Below, in pieces: positions 50,880 through 61,204 of a DNA stretch of 64,000 bases. The notes beneath the pieces are model-generated. The model did not search any database, had not been told where the DNA came from, and saw only the letters and a list, made by a program, of their open reading frames with translations. Numbering within the stretch: position 1 is the first letter of the stretch; every line of letters starts with the position of its first letter. Source of the DNA: Moesziomyces globuligerus (Eukaryota > Basidiomycota > Ustilaginomycetes > Ustilaginales > Ustilaginaceae); contig JARVLF010000015.1 in NCBI GenBank assembly GCA_030849465.1, positions 930,001-994,000 of the forward strand, written 5' to 3'. The translations under genes and the position numbers were made by a program.

Positions 50880-53771
50880 CTAGTCAAGCAGCTGCTGGGA
50901 CATGATTTCGTAGGCCATGCGACGGCGCAGATACGGCATGTTCTCCTGGCCAAAGTTCCACTCGTACTCGTCTTCATCCTCGTCCTCGTCGTTGCCGATG
51001 TTCATCTTGCCCGCGTCGCCCTCGAGCGAGTCCGACTTCCAGGAAATACTGGGTGGATCGAGAGGGATGGGGCTGTGCGGGTCTCGTCGACTGATCTGCT
51101 CGAGCGTCTGTGCCGCAAACACGCCGCAGTCGTATCCATTCTCCTGCTGCGGACTCTCGTCGCTAAACACGTCGCGCCATCCGCGCAGGTCCAGCTGCTG
51201 CTTCTTTTTGTCCTTGGCCTCCTCGACGAGGTAGATGCGCATGAGCTCGAAGGCGCGCGGATTGCGCGCGCCGAGCGAGTCGTAGTACTCGAAACGCCGG
51301 CAGCGCAGGTTGATGGCGCCACACACCCAGTGCGAGTTGCCCAAGTTGATGGGGAAGAGCACAATGTCCTTCGAAAAGACGTCGACGCGACGTGTCCAGC
51401 GCTTGACACCATCGAAGCCTCGGTTCTTGAGATTCTCCCAGAAAAACGAAGAGAAAAAGTGCACACGCCAGAAGGCGTCCAGCGCCTCGGGATACGGCCT
51501 TGTCTCTCTTGGCTTGCCACCGCGCCCAGCTGTCTTGCCTTTGGCGGCCTTGTCAGCCGGTGCAGGCGCAGGCGTCGCGTCAGACTTGGCCTTCTGCATG
51601 GCTTCGGTGCGCTTCTTGTCCGCCTCGTTGGCACGCTGCAGGATGAGGTTGCCGTAGAAGTTGATCACCTCATCGTTGAGCCACTGCCCTGGGCGCAGCT
51701 TCTGCACATCGCGAGCTTCCACCTCGGCGCCAGGGATCGCGGCGATCTTGCCTGGTTTGGTGAGCGCGAGATGAGCCGCTTTGTCCTGCTCGTCGGTCAA
51801 GCGCTCCGGCAGCGCCTTCCTGCCGAGCACGCCGCGCAGCCTCCTCTCCCTTGCGCGGGTCTCGCGCGCCAACCTCTCCCGCTCGAGCAACTTGGCCGCT
51901 GGCACGGGAAGAATGGCGGTTTGCGCATCCTTCTGCTTCTGGCGCAATAGTCGGCGCGTCAAGGCCTCGAAGACGTCTTCGCTTGGTCCATGGAGGTTGT
52001 TCTCGGCATCGATGATCCTCTTGACCTCTCTCGACTTGGCTGCGAGGCCTAGGATCTGCTCCTGGCTGAGCTGCGGCTTGCGATTGGAGGCGCGAATGAT
52101 GTTGATCTTGTTGATCGCCTCCCGGATGCTGTGGCGTGTGGCGCTCTCGTTGAAGGCTTCGACAGTGCGGAAAAACTGCTTCTGGTAGATGTGGCCGCGC
52201 TTGGTGAAGCCGGAGCTAGAGCGCTTGCGCGGCGCCGTCATATCGGAAGCCACAGACGACGGAGGGCTGCCGAATGACGTAGAGCGACAATGCGCCGGCG
52301 CCGGAAGACTCTGACGTGGCGTGGAGCTTTGCGGTAGGCGGTTCCGACTGGGTTGCACGAAGGAGGTCTGCCGGCCGATGCGTACAACCTGCTCCGTGGC
52401 CGATACATCCGCGGGACTGTCGACGAGCCCATAGGTTGCAAAAGGGAAACGACTCGAGTCCTGCACCGGTTTGCGTTCCTTTCGTAGGGTGTTGGACAAG
52501 GGTCCAAACATAGAGCCTGGGCGTGGCGCTCGGACCGCTGACTCGGACGATGGAGCACGATGATCGGACGGCGCGAGTACGGCATGCGAGTCGAGCAAGG
52601 GGGACGGTTGCACGAGCGACCCGTCATTCTCCTTGTCTGGGTCGTCCGTGTCGGAGGCGGAGTCGTCCGAATCGGTGGTTAGATCCACCACTTGCACCGC
52701 GGCAGTCGGCTGAGGTTCCGCGTTCTTTGCGGACTCCACTTGCGAGGAGTCGGCATCAGCGTGATCAGAGGCCGGGGGCGAAGGCGGTGCGACCTCGTCT
52801 GTAGTGAGTGGAGCCGACCATTGCAGAAGGCCTTCGACATTTTCACCTACTTTGGCGGTGGAGGCCGACTCGATGTGATCGACATCAGCATCTGTCGGAA
52901 GAGTAGGATCGGCGAGGCTGCTGGTAGAGTGCAGTGAAGGGGACTGCGCATCCGATGCGGACATGCTTTCGGCCTCCGTTGGCTCGCCCAAGGTCACGTG
53001 TGGATTTGCGTTAAGCTCAGAGCTTGCAGTGTCAGGGCCTTGGTTTCCAGAGGCGTCTTCGTCTTGGACGTCTTCGCGAACCTGATGAGACGATGTAGGT
53101 GTGCCGGATGATGGTGCAAGGATGTCTAGAGAGGAGGGCGTGTCTGACGATGAGCTGTCCTGGGATGCATGCTCAGTAGCGGAGTGTTGATGCGCAATGC
53201 GGGCATCGTCGGTCCGAGATGAGATCGGGTGTGCGGGAAAAGCTGGAGTGGAGAGGGTTGATGAAGTCTGCATCTGCATCTCTGCCGCGTCCTCCGACGA
53301 GCTGCGGGTGTCTGAGATGGGAACTGGGTGTGAAGCGAGCGTCGTCCGGCCGAGAGGATCTCGTATCGCGCCTTCTTGGGTGAAGACCAACGGTGGAGGG
53401 TGTCTGTCTATGGGTGAGGTGGATACCAACGCCGACGTCGATTTGGACGGGGAGGGTGTGATGTCGATGAAACCGCTGGCCGGAGCTTCCTCACCAAGGT
53501 CGGCAGTCGAAGTGAGAATGGATGACGAAGGGCCGGGAGAGCTGTGGAGAGCAGCCGGTTCAAGGCGTGGACGCTTTCGCAAGGGCGTAAGGCTGTTGAC
53601 GACGCGTGAAAAGAGGCGCTGAACTACCGACGGTGAGGCAGAATCGCCTTGCAAGGGTGCGGAACGCTTTGAAGGGGTGGTCGAGACTGTACCATTCGCG
53701 CGTGACGAGGAAGAAGACGCGAGAGGTTGCGAGGGGGACTCTAGCGCAGGGCGCCGTCTTTTGAGCGGCAT
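50880..53771 (-). CDS. ULP1: SUMO protease Ulp1 (peptidase C48)
   Basis: Single-exon gene, 963 residues from ATG 53771. The long N-terminus is Ser/Thr/Asp-rich, disordered and contains basic stretches (MPLKRRRP at the start). A helical segment near 620-680 leads into the catalytic domain, from about residue 690 (KLRPGQWLNDEVINFYGNL). The triad and oxyanion residues are H814 (GNSHWVCGAI), D831 (FEYYDSLG), Q876 (SPQQENGYD) and C882 (GYDCGVFAAQ). Ulp1 processes the SUMO precursor and removes SUMO from substrates, usually at nuclear pores. Beyond the catalytic cysteine an acidic insert (NDEDEDEDEYEW) interrupts the usual C-terminal helices, ending RRRMAYEIMSQQLLD. Ulp1 rather than Ulp2 is favoured by the compact C-terminal position of the protease. 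Confidence 0.95.
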   Translation of the reverse strand: MPLKRRRPALESPSQPLASSSSSRANGTVSTTPSKRSAPLQGDSASPSVVQRLFSRVVNSLTPLRKRPRLEPAALHSSPGPSSSILTSTADLGEEAPASGFIDITPSPSKSTSALVSTSPIDRHPPPLVFTQEGAIRDPLGRTTLASHPVPISDTRSSSEDAAEMQMQTSSTLSTPAFPAHPISSRTDDARIAHQHSATEHASQDSSSSDTPSSLDILAPSSGTPTSSHQVREDVQDEDASGNQGPDTASSELNANPHVTLGEPTEAESMSASDAQSPSLHSTSSLADPTLPTDADVDHIESASTAKVGENVEGLLQWSAPLTTDEVAPPSPPASDHADADSSQVESAKNAEPQPTAAVQVVDLTTDSDDSASDTDDPDKENDGSLVQPSPLLDSHAVLAPSDHRAPSSESAVRAPRPGSMFGPLSNTLRKERKPVQDSSRFPFATYGLVDSPADVSATEQVVRIGRQTSFVQPSRNRLPQSSTPRQSLPAPAHCRSTSFGSPPSSVASDMTAPRKRSSSGFTKRGHIYQKQFFRTVEAFNESATRHSIREAINKINIIRASNRKPQLSQEQILGLAAKSREVKRIIDAENNLHGPSEDVFEALTRRLLRQKQKDAQTAILPVPAAKLLERERLARETRARERRLRGVLGRKALPERLTDEQDKAAHLALTKPGKIAAIPGAEVEARDVQKLRPGQWLNDEVINFYGNLILQRANEADKKRTEAMQKAKSDATPAPAPADKAAKGKTAGRGGKPRETRPYPEALDAFWRVHFFSSFFWENLKNRGFDGVKRWTRRVDVFSKDIVLFPINLGNSHWVCGAINLRCRRFEYYDSLGARNPRAFELMRIYLVEEAKDKKKQQLDLRGWRDVFSDESPQQENGYDCGVFAAQTLEQISRRDPHSPIPLDPPSISWKSDSLEGDAGKMNIGNDEDEDEDEYEWNFGQENMPYLRRRMAYEIMSQQLLD

Positions 53772-54232
53772 AGCGCGCACGAGCGCGGATCGCGTCTCTG
53801 CGCCAGTACGGCAGCGCGGATGAGTCGAACAGTGAGCGACGCAGCCTCGGTCGAAGTCAGCGCTGCGGAGTGTAGGTGCAGAGGAGGAGTGCAGGATTGG
53901 ATGGTGACGAGGACAATGATGGGAGTGGTGATGGAAATCGTCTTGGAGCCGAGAAGCACGGCGCGTTGAGCAGATGCGGAACCCGGACTTGGGTGCGTGC
54001 CTTTGAACGCTTTTCTTGTTTGCCAGCCTCTCCGCATTCACCCAAATCCAAAAAAATAAATTCACTCAAAAAATCCAGCCAGAAAAGAAAGAGAAAAAAA
54101 GAGCGAGTTTGACATGTGGAGGCAAATGCGGCAAGTCGTGATGTTCGAAAAAGTGTTTCTTTGGCTCAGCCTCCATCTTTCTTCACTTCTTCAACACCCG
54201 ACAACTCGATCCCAGGAAGGCCTTTCACATTC
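53772..54232. promoter_or_regulatory. Bidirectional promoter region ULP1/ECD
   Basis: 461 bp between divergent start codons, with an A-rich stretch at about 54049-54101. The ULP1 frame stays open to 54065 without an ATG. An ATG at 54114 starts a 73-codon frame that overlaps the ECD start. Confidence 0.5.
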
Positions 54233-57097
54233 ATGGCCGATCGCAATGCCCCACAGGATGGCGCGCTGCCGTTCTCGGATGTCACAGGCCTGCTCTCTGC
54301 CGCGGCCAGCGCGGAGAAGCAACAGGCGCTCGTAGCACGCATCTACCCGGCTCCACCCACCGACCCCGCCTCGTCGTCCTCGGCGCTCGATCGCTTCGCA
54401 CAGCTCTCGCTCATTGCAGCTCAGCTACGATCCTTTGTGAAAGAGCGCTCGCACTCGTCTCCGGACCTCGGCGTCGACCAGTACATCTGGCACCGCGAGC
54501 CGCCGGCGATCTCGATTGTCAACCCGCCCGCCTCTTCGCGACCCTCTACTTCGAAGCAGGCCGCACAGCCAGCGCATGTGCTCTTCCATCTACGTACGGG
54601 AGGAGAGTGCATGGAAGATGAGTGGTTTGCAACTCAGCTTCTGTTGCGCGCCTCCAGCGAGCTAGCCGAGCACGCGCTGTGCATCAGCATCGAGGACGAG
54701 GATGGCCAGTTCCTTCTCATCGAGGCCGCCGAGCATCTGCCGGACTGGGTCACGCCCGAGGCTGTCGTCAACAGGGTGTGGATTCACCACGGGCACCTTC
54801 ATCTGGTATCGCCACATCATGGCGCTGGCTCGGAGGAGCCCATCCCGATAGCGCGCGCCGTCGAGCTCGTGAGTGATGCTTCGGTGCTCACACGTGCGCC
54901 AGACGATGTCGAGGCCGCAGCGGTGGCGCGCGCATACGAGTATCCGTCGGCCGCATCGAGTAGCCACCACTCTACCCTCGTCTACCTACCACGCCAGGTC
55001 GCACAGGCGCTCGAAGTCGAGCCGCAACTCATAGCCAACTGTGTCGCCGCAATCCAGTCACGAGACCCTCTCAGTGCCCGCTCGGCGTCGCGCCTCGTAC
55101 GTTTCCCGCCTCCGCCATCGTCGCAACCCTCCAATTCAGCGTCGGGTGCATCATCGTCGGCGAACGATGTCGTCTTGACCCGCGTCCGCATGACACGGCA
55201 TCTGTACGCGCAGCTGCTGCACGACCGCTTCTTCCCGCCGCGCCAGCTCGGCCCGCATTGGCAGGCGGCCGTCGAGCGCTATCGCCTACACATCCACCGA
55301 CCCGCCTCCGCCGCGACGCAGCCCAAGGTTCAAGATGAGGCGCAGATCCAGTCCGAACTCTCCCACGGCCGCTGGTACGACCTGGGAGCCAAGATCTGGT
55401 GCGGCCTCGAGATGGCCTGCACCGAATCAGCCTCCCGCCGCACGCGTACCGGTGCAAGGTCGACCACCCACCCGCAAGATGCGATCTCACAAGAGCAGCG
55501 TCAGAAGCTCGTGGCGAGCCTCGAGAAGCTCGGCTACTTCCAGGGCGAGATCGCGGGCAGTGCCAAATGGAAGGCTCTCGAGGAGCAGGCGCTCTCGCAG
55601 TACGCATCGACGTCGACTCCAGACGCAAGCACCGACGAACCTGAGCCGGTGTGCGACGTTGTCGACCGCATCCTTGCTGGTGCTGGCACGGGCGCTCCGA
55701 TCCTGAACCTTGCGATGGATGCTCCGCTGGCCGAGTTGCGGCTGAGCGAGGACGATGACGGCTGGCTGCAGCTGTCCGCGGCCGAGATCGAGGCGGTCCT
55801 GTCTGCCAAGTCCGGCACGCAGCCGGAAGCGAAGCGGGCGGTGGACGAGGAGGATGCGTTCCAGCGGCTCGGCGCATTCAACGACAAGCTGGACGCCTTC
55901 CTGCACACAAAGTCGGACGAGCGCGGCGCCGTGTTCGCGGACGAGGCCGAGGCGATGCTGGACGACGAGCTGCTCTTTGAAGATCCAGACGACGAGGACG
56001 ACGAGGACGACGAAGGGCGCGTGAGGGCCGAGGTCGAGCAGCGCCTCGCACGCGATGGCGACGAGGAGAAGCGCAAGCTCCTCGACCGACTGCTTCCGCG
56101 GTTATCGGATGCCGACTGGCTGCGGCCCGCGGCCCCGCCTAGCAAGGGCGTGGGATTTGTCGAGTCGATCGATGCGATTTCCGCCTCCCGGTCTGGGCCG
56201 CCTGCCTCGAGCGAGGCGGAGGGTAGCCTGGTGGTGGGCAACCATCTGGGAGCGGCCGAGGGCGAGCTGCGACGTCGGCTGGCAGCGCAATACATGCGCG
56301 AGACGTCCGAGCTGCTCTCGAGCCAGGGCCACGCGCAGATCGACGGTGCCGACGACTCGGACGGTGAGCTGGAGCAGGAGTCGGAGCCCGAGGTGCGTCG
56401 TCGCCGGGCTGCCGAGTACGACCTCGAGCCGGACGCAGCGGACGCGGTGGACACGGCGGATGGCGAGGTGAACTTGGATGGCGAGGTGGATGTGGAGGCG
56501 TGGGACGAGTCGACCGAGGTGGGCAACCTGCTCGAGTTTGCACGCATCAGTCTTGGGCTGAGCGCGGAGCAGTATGCGCAGATCCTCGAGGATCGGGCTG
56601 GAGCTGGGCGCTTCGTTCCTCCCGCCGTGCCTCGGGAGAGGCGGAGAGAGGCAAAGCAGGAGGCGAAGCTCGATTCGTTCGAGGCCGTCATGGCTGCCAT
56701 GGACCGGAGTCTCAACTCGCTCAGCAAGGCGCGGAAGCCGACCGACGAAGCACGAGGCTCCCCTATGAACTCGACCAAAGCTCAACGCGAGCATGCACGC
56801 CAAGAACCGGGTCGGGTTGGGGAGCGCGGTGGCGGAGGTGGGGTGGAGGTGCAAGGGGATGAAGTGGACATGGAGCTCTTGACGGAGCTCGGGCGGGGGA
56901 ATGGGGAGCTGCCGGCGTCGTTGGAGCGGCTGCTCGGTGCGGGCGACGGCGAGATCGCGGCTGCGCAGCTCGAAGCGTACCTGCGCTCGTTGGCGGCCCA
57001 GCCAGCCGCGGCCGCTACGGGCCCGGTCGAACAGCTCATGCGTCGTTTCGGCCTAGGTTCGCTCCCCGCCGACCAAGATCCAAGCTCGCAACTATGA
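54233..57097 (+). CDS. Ecdysoneless (ECD/hSGT1) family protein
   Basis: Single-exon gene, 954 residues from ATG 54233; an open frame upstream to 54116 has no ATG. The N-terminal half carries the family blocks: VDQYIWHREPP, ECMEDEWFATQLLLRASSEL, a segment with EDEDGQFLLIEAAEHLP followed by WVTPEAVVNRVWIHHGHLHLV, and the later MTRHLYAQLLHDRFFPPRQL. The C-terminal half is acidic and Ser-rich with weaker conservation. ECD proteins occur in yeasts through humans; known roles are in pre-mRNA splicing (Prp8/U5 snRNP biogenesis), transcription of glycolytic genes and cell-cycle control. The precise role in a smut is unknown. The start region is overlapped by a small upstream ORF. It is unrelated to the SGT1/SUGT1 co-chaperone despite the shared old name. 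Confidence 0.9.
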   Translation: MADRNAPQDGALPFSDVTGLLSAAASAEKQQALVARIYPAPPTDPASSSSALDRFAQLSLIAAQLRSFVKERSHSSPDLGVDQYIWHREPPAISIVNPPASSRPSTSKQAAQPAHVLFHLRTGGECMEDEWFATQLLLRASSELAEHALCISIEDEDGQFLLIEAAEHLPDWVTPEAVVNRVWIHHGHLHLVSPHHGAGSEEPIPIARAVELVSDASVLTRAPDDVEAAAVARAYEYPSAASSSHHSTLVYLPRQVAQALEVEPQLIANCVAAIQSRDPLSARSASRLVRFPPPPSSQPSNSASGASSSANDVVLTRVRMTRHLYAQLLHDRFFPPRQLGPHWQAAVERYRLHIHRPASAATQPKVQDEAQIQSELSHGRWYDLGAKIWCGLEMACTESASRRTRTGARSTTHPQDAISQEQRQKLVASLEKLGYFQGEIAGSAKWKALEEQALSQYASTSTPDASTDEPEPVCDVVDRILAGAGTGAPILNLAMDAPLAELRLSEDDDGWLQLSAAEIEAVLSAKSGTQPEAKRAVDEEDAFQRLGAFNDKLDAFLHTKSDERGAVFADEAEAMLDDELLFEDPDDEDDEDDEGRVRAEVEQRLARDGDEEKRKLLDRLLPRLSDADWLRPAAPPSKGVGFVESIDAISASRSGPPASSEAEGSLVVGNHLGAAEGELRRRLAAQYMRETSELLSSQGHAQIDGADDSDGELEQESEPEVRRRRAAEYDLEPDAADAVDTADGEVNLDGEVDVEAWDESTEVGNLLEFARISLGLSAEQYAQILEDRAGAGRFVPPAVPRERRREAKQEAKLDSFEAVMAAMDRSLNSLSKARKPTDEARGSPMNSTKAQREHARQEPGRVGERGGGGGVEVQGDEVDMELLTELGRGNGELPASLERLLGAGDGEIAAAQLEAYLRSLAAQPAAAATGPVEQLMRRFGLGSLPADQDPSSQL

Positions 57098-57475
57098 TCC
57101 GTCTCACTCTCGATACATGGACCTGCTTTGACGACTTGGCCAAGACTCGTACGAGGCAAGATAAGACGTCGAGCTTGTCTGAGCCTCGGGCCAAAGCACG
57201 GCACGTTTTATCGACAGGCTAGGCCGTGTTGGAAGTTTCGACCTTGTCAACCAAGCCCTGAGCGCATGAAGCCGTGCACTCGACTTGGATCTTGCTCGGC
57301 TCCTTCGGTAGCGCATGCTTCTCAGACGCACCCCTGCCTTGCGAAGCTCACACTCTGCTCTTCACAGCACCGTCCATAAGTGGCGCGTCGATTTTGCGTG
57401 CTCACTCACTTCATTCACTTTGTGCGGTTTAGACTGTTCAGACTAGACATGAGGCGGTTCGACGCGATGCACATT
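57098..57475. other. Convergent 3' region (ECD / ankyrin-DIL)
   Basis: 378 bp between stop codons; presumed 3' UTRs of both genes. Nothing else was seen. Confidence 0.5.
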
Positions 57476-60400
57476 TTAAGCCAAGATGGAAGCCTTGAGC
57501 GTATCGCTTCTGTGTGGGCCTGGAGTTCGGAGATCCGATTCGTCGTCTCTCGGTGCTGGCATGGACTTATCCCTGGGCGGGATGACGATCCTGCTTGCTC
57601 TGGGCAGGCCTACCTCATCGCGTGCACGAACGGGGAGGTGATCATCGGAGGCGTGTTGAGCGAGCAAGATGTTGGTCGACCTATCGGCCGCAGGAGCGAG
57701 AGCCGCAGCTGCGTTGAGCATAGCATCGATCCTATCCAGCATGCCCTCCCCAAGTAGTGGGACGGGGGACCAGTAACCGCCAGCTGCAAATCCTTTGCCT
57801 TGCGGAAAGAGGCTACTCGCGCGACTCGTACCACTGGCATCCGTTCGCGAAGACGTATCGCTCACATCCAACCCCTCATCCTCCACCTCGACAGAGACGA
57901 TGGACGATCTGCGCGATGAAGCGGCCGAGCTCTCGCCCGAAGCGTCGCCGTTGACGCTACGAACGGACGGCGTGCCCGTGCCGGTGAAATGGCCACGTCC
58001 AAAGCCAAACGCATCGCCCGGTGTGACGATCAGCGCTCCCCGTCGAGACGGCAGCGCAAACGGCAGCATCTCGCGGCTGTTCAGCAACCCCTCGCCCTTG
58101 GCTGGCGATGGAGGCGCACTGCCCTCCGCTGCATCGTCGTGCAATCCCAGCGGAGGCCCTGCTGCCGTCCAAGGCGGAACGTAGTCCGACATGCTTCTGC
58201 CGGGCGTAAAGAGCTCGTCGATCATCGCCTGCGCCGATCGCGCCACCTCTTCCGCCACGGTCAGCGGCTCCGCCTCGTCGCGCATCAGCTTGGCCGTGCC
58301 GGCGCTCTGCACGCTCGCATCGCCGAGCTGCTCCGCGGGCTCGCTCGACATGTGCATGTGCACGTTCTCCTCCGCCTCGTCCTCCTCTTCGCTGGCGTCA
58401 TTCTCCTCGTCGAGCGAGCGCGAGCGATTCGAGCCGTTGGCCTCGCCCGTATAGTCCTCCTGGCGTGCGGTGCCCGTGCGCTGATGATGCGACGACTGCT
58501 TCTTGAGCTTGTTCTTGCGTCGCTGTACGTCGCGCGCCTCGTCGCGCGCCTGGCGCAGCTGGTCGTCCTGCCTCCGCTTCCAGTCGATGATGAGCTGGTC
58601 GAGATACTGCATGCACTCCTCGCTCATCCTCGTCTCGCCCACCTCGTAGCGGTACTCCTTGACCGCCCGGCGCATCTGGATGGGCGTCAGCGCCTTGAGC
58701 CCCTGCATTGTGGCGATGAGCCCGTCAAACTCCTGCAACGAGCTCTGGCACTGCAGCCACGAGATGAGCTGCGAGAGCGGCGAGAGGTGCGCATGCACAA
58801 TGCTCAGCGGCAGCGCATTGCTGCGCGCCCAGTCCTCGAGCGCGCTCACGTTCATGCGAATCTGGATGGCGCGGGAGCGGCACATGTAGCGCTTGCGCGT
58901 GAGGACGCGGTTGAAGAGCTCGCAGCCCACCCAAAAGAAGATCTGCGAGAGCGCCTGCACGATGATCGCCGGGTTGATCTCGTAGAACTGAAGCACCTGG
59001 AGCGTCGATGTGAGCAGCGAGCTGATGGTCCGGGGCGAAGGTGTCGAGAGCAAGTCGTTGGCGCTGGCGTTGTACGACACCTCGCGGATGGCCTGAAAGG
59101 GCTCTCCGAGGCCCTTCCGAGGCGACGAGTCTACGCCATTTGCACGCAAGGTGGAAGGACCGACGGTCGCCGACCCAAACGGATTCGACGGCCTACCGTT
59201 GCCGAGAGAAGGAGAAGACGAGAGCGCCGGCGACTCTGCCGAGCCGCTCTTAGGATGACCAGCGCCATGTGCATCGTCTTTGCGGCCGCCGCCGAAGATC
59301 TGGCTGATCGGCGTGCGCGAGCTTGGGCTGGACGTCATTCCTTGCGAGAGGGAGCCCTGCTGCCCGATGCCCTTGACGCTGCCCGTGAGCGTCTTGATGA
59401 ACTTCCACTCGCCTTCGAAGCGGACCTCGTCGAATCCCGGAATGGGTTCGTGATCGAGCATGGCTGCGTCGAGCACCTTGTCGATGCGCCTCTCTGCATC
59501 GCGAATGATGAAGACGAAGATCTCGTTGAGCAGATCGGCGAGTAAGCCGCGGTACTCGTTGACGGAGCTCGACTTGCGCAGCGTGCGATCCCTGTCGGTG
59601 TAGTAGTGAAGCAGGCAGCAGTTGTAAAGCCAGAAAGCTAGGCAGGTCATGTCGGTGGGCTTGGCGTAGATGGTGCCTTCGATGCGATCGATGGCGCTGA
59701 GGAAGAGCTCTTCGAGCAGATCCTCGTCGTGCAAGGAGCAAGCGTACCTAGCGCAGAGGAATAGGACGTTGGCGGGAGCTGCTCGAGAAGTCCAGGGAGC
59801 CCTGACGGGCTTCATGTTGGTGATGAGCATGTTCAACAGGGGCTCGAGATCGGCGGCACCAAAGACGAGCATCTGATCGCTGCGCACCTTCTTCCAGTCG
59901 AACTCGACCGAGAGCAGATCCTCACCGACCTCGGCGGCACCGCAGCCCGTAGCCAGGTCGGCGTGTGCAGTGTTGGCGGCAGCGCCTCTCCTGCGCCGTG
60001 CAAAGGTGGACGATGGGCCGGGTAGGTAGTCTTTGCCAGAACCTGGATTCGAGTCGACGGAGCTGGGCTCGCCGATCAGGTTGTCCAACTCAAGGTCGAG
60101 CAGAGTGGCAATGTCGGCCAATGCACCCTTGCGAGTTTCGCTGAGCTCCTTCTGCCTATTCTTCTGTTCGACGAGGTGGGCTCGTTCGTAGCGACCGACG
60201 AGCCTGCGCTGCGTGAGCTGCGAGCCTGTACGCGAGTGGCCGGGCTTGAAGGGGCTTGATGAAGACGCCGGAGACTTGCGCGCACGCGTTGGACTGGCAT
60301 TGTTTGGCTGGCGCTCTGGATCGGACGTGCTGGAGGAGGCGGGGGAAGTACGGTCGGGGGAGTTGTCGAGGTAGAGGCTGTTGAGGCGCTGGGTGGCCGA

Positions 60401-61204
60401 CTGTTGGACCGACAAGTAGCGCTGGTGTTCGTAGACGAGATCTGCGATGGCTTCGCGCTCTGTGGAAGCCAGCGAGGTGAACTGCGTCTGGATAGCGGGG
60501 GATGCAGAGGTGGCAGCCTGAGGCGCTGCGGAGAGGATGAAGTCCTCGCAAGTGGTGCCTTTGGTGCTTTTTGCATTGACGTCAGCGCCGCGGCTGAGCA
60601 AGAAGCTGGCGAGCTGGAGGTTGGAGCTGTTGATGGCCCACATGAGAGGTGTCCAGCCACATGCATCGCGTTCGTCGATGGGTGCGCCGTTGAAGATGAG
60701 CATGGTGACGGCATCGATGTGACCGGCGCAGGTGGCGAGGACGACGGGACCGGAGCCCTCGTCGTCGCGCATCTGGTCGAAGGCAACGGCGGATCTACCC
60801 TGCGCATCTTTGCGGGAAGGTTCGAGAGCGATGAGCTGGCGAGCTTCGGCCCTGGAGTCGAGGAGCCAGGAGAGCATGTCGGTATCACCATTGCTGGCTG
60901 CTCTCAGGAGGGCTCTTGTGAGCTTGTCCTTCTTGAGGTGGACATCGAGGGCGGAGGAGCGTGCGATCTGCTTGAGGATGTCGAGGGAAGGGCAAAGATC
61001 GAGGATGGGGTCCTTGACGATGCTGAGGTCGAGATCGGCGCCGTTGGGCCGAGCGGCTGGAGGCGCCGAGTTGCGGTCGACTTGGTGATCATGCTGGTCG
61101 ATGGCTGAGGAAGAAGGAGCAGGCGATGCTGCGGCGGAAGGAGGTGGGTAAGCTGCGGCGAGCGCAGACGAGTCGCCGAGTCGCGCGTCTGGCTCGGCTG
61201 ACAT
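57476..61204 (-). CDS. Ankyrin-repeat protein with DIL (dilute) domain
   Basis: Single-exon gene, 1242 residues, start ATG 61204. Ankyrin repeats occupy about residues 90-235, clearest in DACGWTPLMWAINSSNLQLA followed by LLSRGADVNAKS. A disordered linker (about 270-400) separates them from a long helical domain. From about 440 on the family blocks include NVLFLCARYACSLHDEDLL, CLAFWLYNCCLLHYY, and the DIL signature (715-860) with LQVLQFYEINPAIIVQALSQ, IFFWVGCELFNRVLTRK, and CRSRAIQIRMNVSALEDWA. DIL domains form the cargo-binding end of myosin V and of related adaptor proteins; here there is no motor domain. Fungal ankyrin-DIL proteins are known but little studied. The C-terminus is Ser/Glu-rich and disordered. 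Function in vesicle or polarity control is inferred only. Confidence 0.9.
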   Translation of the reverse strand: MSAEPDARLGDSSALAAAYPPPSAAASPAPSSSAIDQHDHQVDRNSAPPAARPNGADLDLSIVKDPILDLCPSLDILKQIARSSALDVHLKKDKLTRALLRAASNGDTDMLSWLLDSRAEARQLIALEPSRKDAQGRSAVAFDQMRDDEGSGPVVLATCAGHIDAVTMLIFNGAPIDERDACGWTPLMWAINSSNLQLASFLLSRGADVNAKSTKGTTCEDFILSAAPQAATSASPAIQTQFTSLASTEREAIADLVYEHQRYLSVQQSATQRLNSLYLDNSPDRTSPASSSTSDPERQPNNASPTRARKSPASSSSPFKPGHSRTGSQLTQRRLVGRYERAHLVEQKNRQKELSETRKGALADIATLLDLELDNLIGEPSSVDSNPGSGKDYLPGPSSTFARRRRGAAANTAHADLATGCGAAEVGEDLLSVEFDWKKVRSDQMLVFGAADLEPLLNMLITNMKPVRAPWTSRAAPANVLFLCARYACSLHDEDLLEELFLSAIDRIEGTIYAKPTDMTCLAFWLYNCCLLHYYTDRDRTLRKSSSVNEYRGLLADLLNEIFVFIIRDAERRIDKVLDAAMLDHEPIPGFDEVRFEGEWKFIKTLTGSVKGIGQQGSLSQGMTSSPSSRTPISQIFGGGRKDDAHGAGHPKSGSAESPALSSSPSLGNGRPSNPFGSATVGPSTLRANGVDSSPRKGLGEPFQAIREVSYNASANDLLSTPSPRTISSLLTSTLQVLQFYEINPAIIVQALSQIFFWVGCELFNRVLTRKRYMCRSRAIQIRMNVSALEDWARSNALPLSIVHAHLSPLSQLISWLQCQSSLQEFDGLIATMQGLKALTPIQMRRAVKEYRYEVGETRMSEECMQYLDQLIIDWKRRQDDQLRQARDEARDVQRRKNKLKKQSSHHQRTGTARQEDYTGEANGSNRSRSLDEENDASEEEDEAEENVHMHMSSEPAEQLGDASVQSAGTAKLMRDEAEPLTVAEEVARSAQAMIDELFTPGRSMSDYVPPWTAAGPPLGLHDDAAEGSAPPSPAKGEGLLNSREMLPFALPSRRGALIVTPGDAFGFGRGHFTGTGTPSVRSVNGDASGESSAASSRRSSIVSVEVEDEGLDVSDTSSRTDASGTSRASSLFPQGKGFAAGGYWSPVPLLGEGMLDRIDAMLNAAAALAPAADRSTNILLAQHASDDHLPVRARDEVGLPRASRIVIPPRDKSMPAPRDDESDLRTPGPHRSDTLKASILA

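Noticed and set aside
53772..54065. 98-residue N-terminal extension of ULP1
   Set aside because: No ATG in this extension; the frame opens from GTG. An upstream exon is possible but unsupported.
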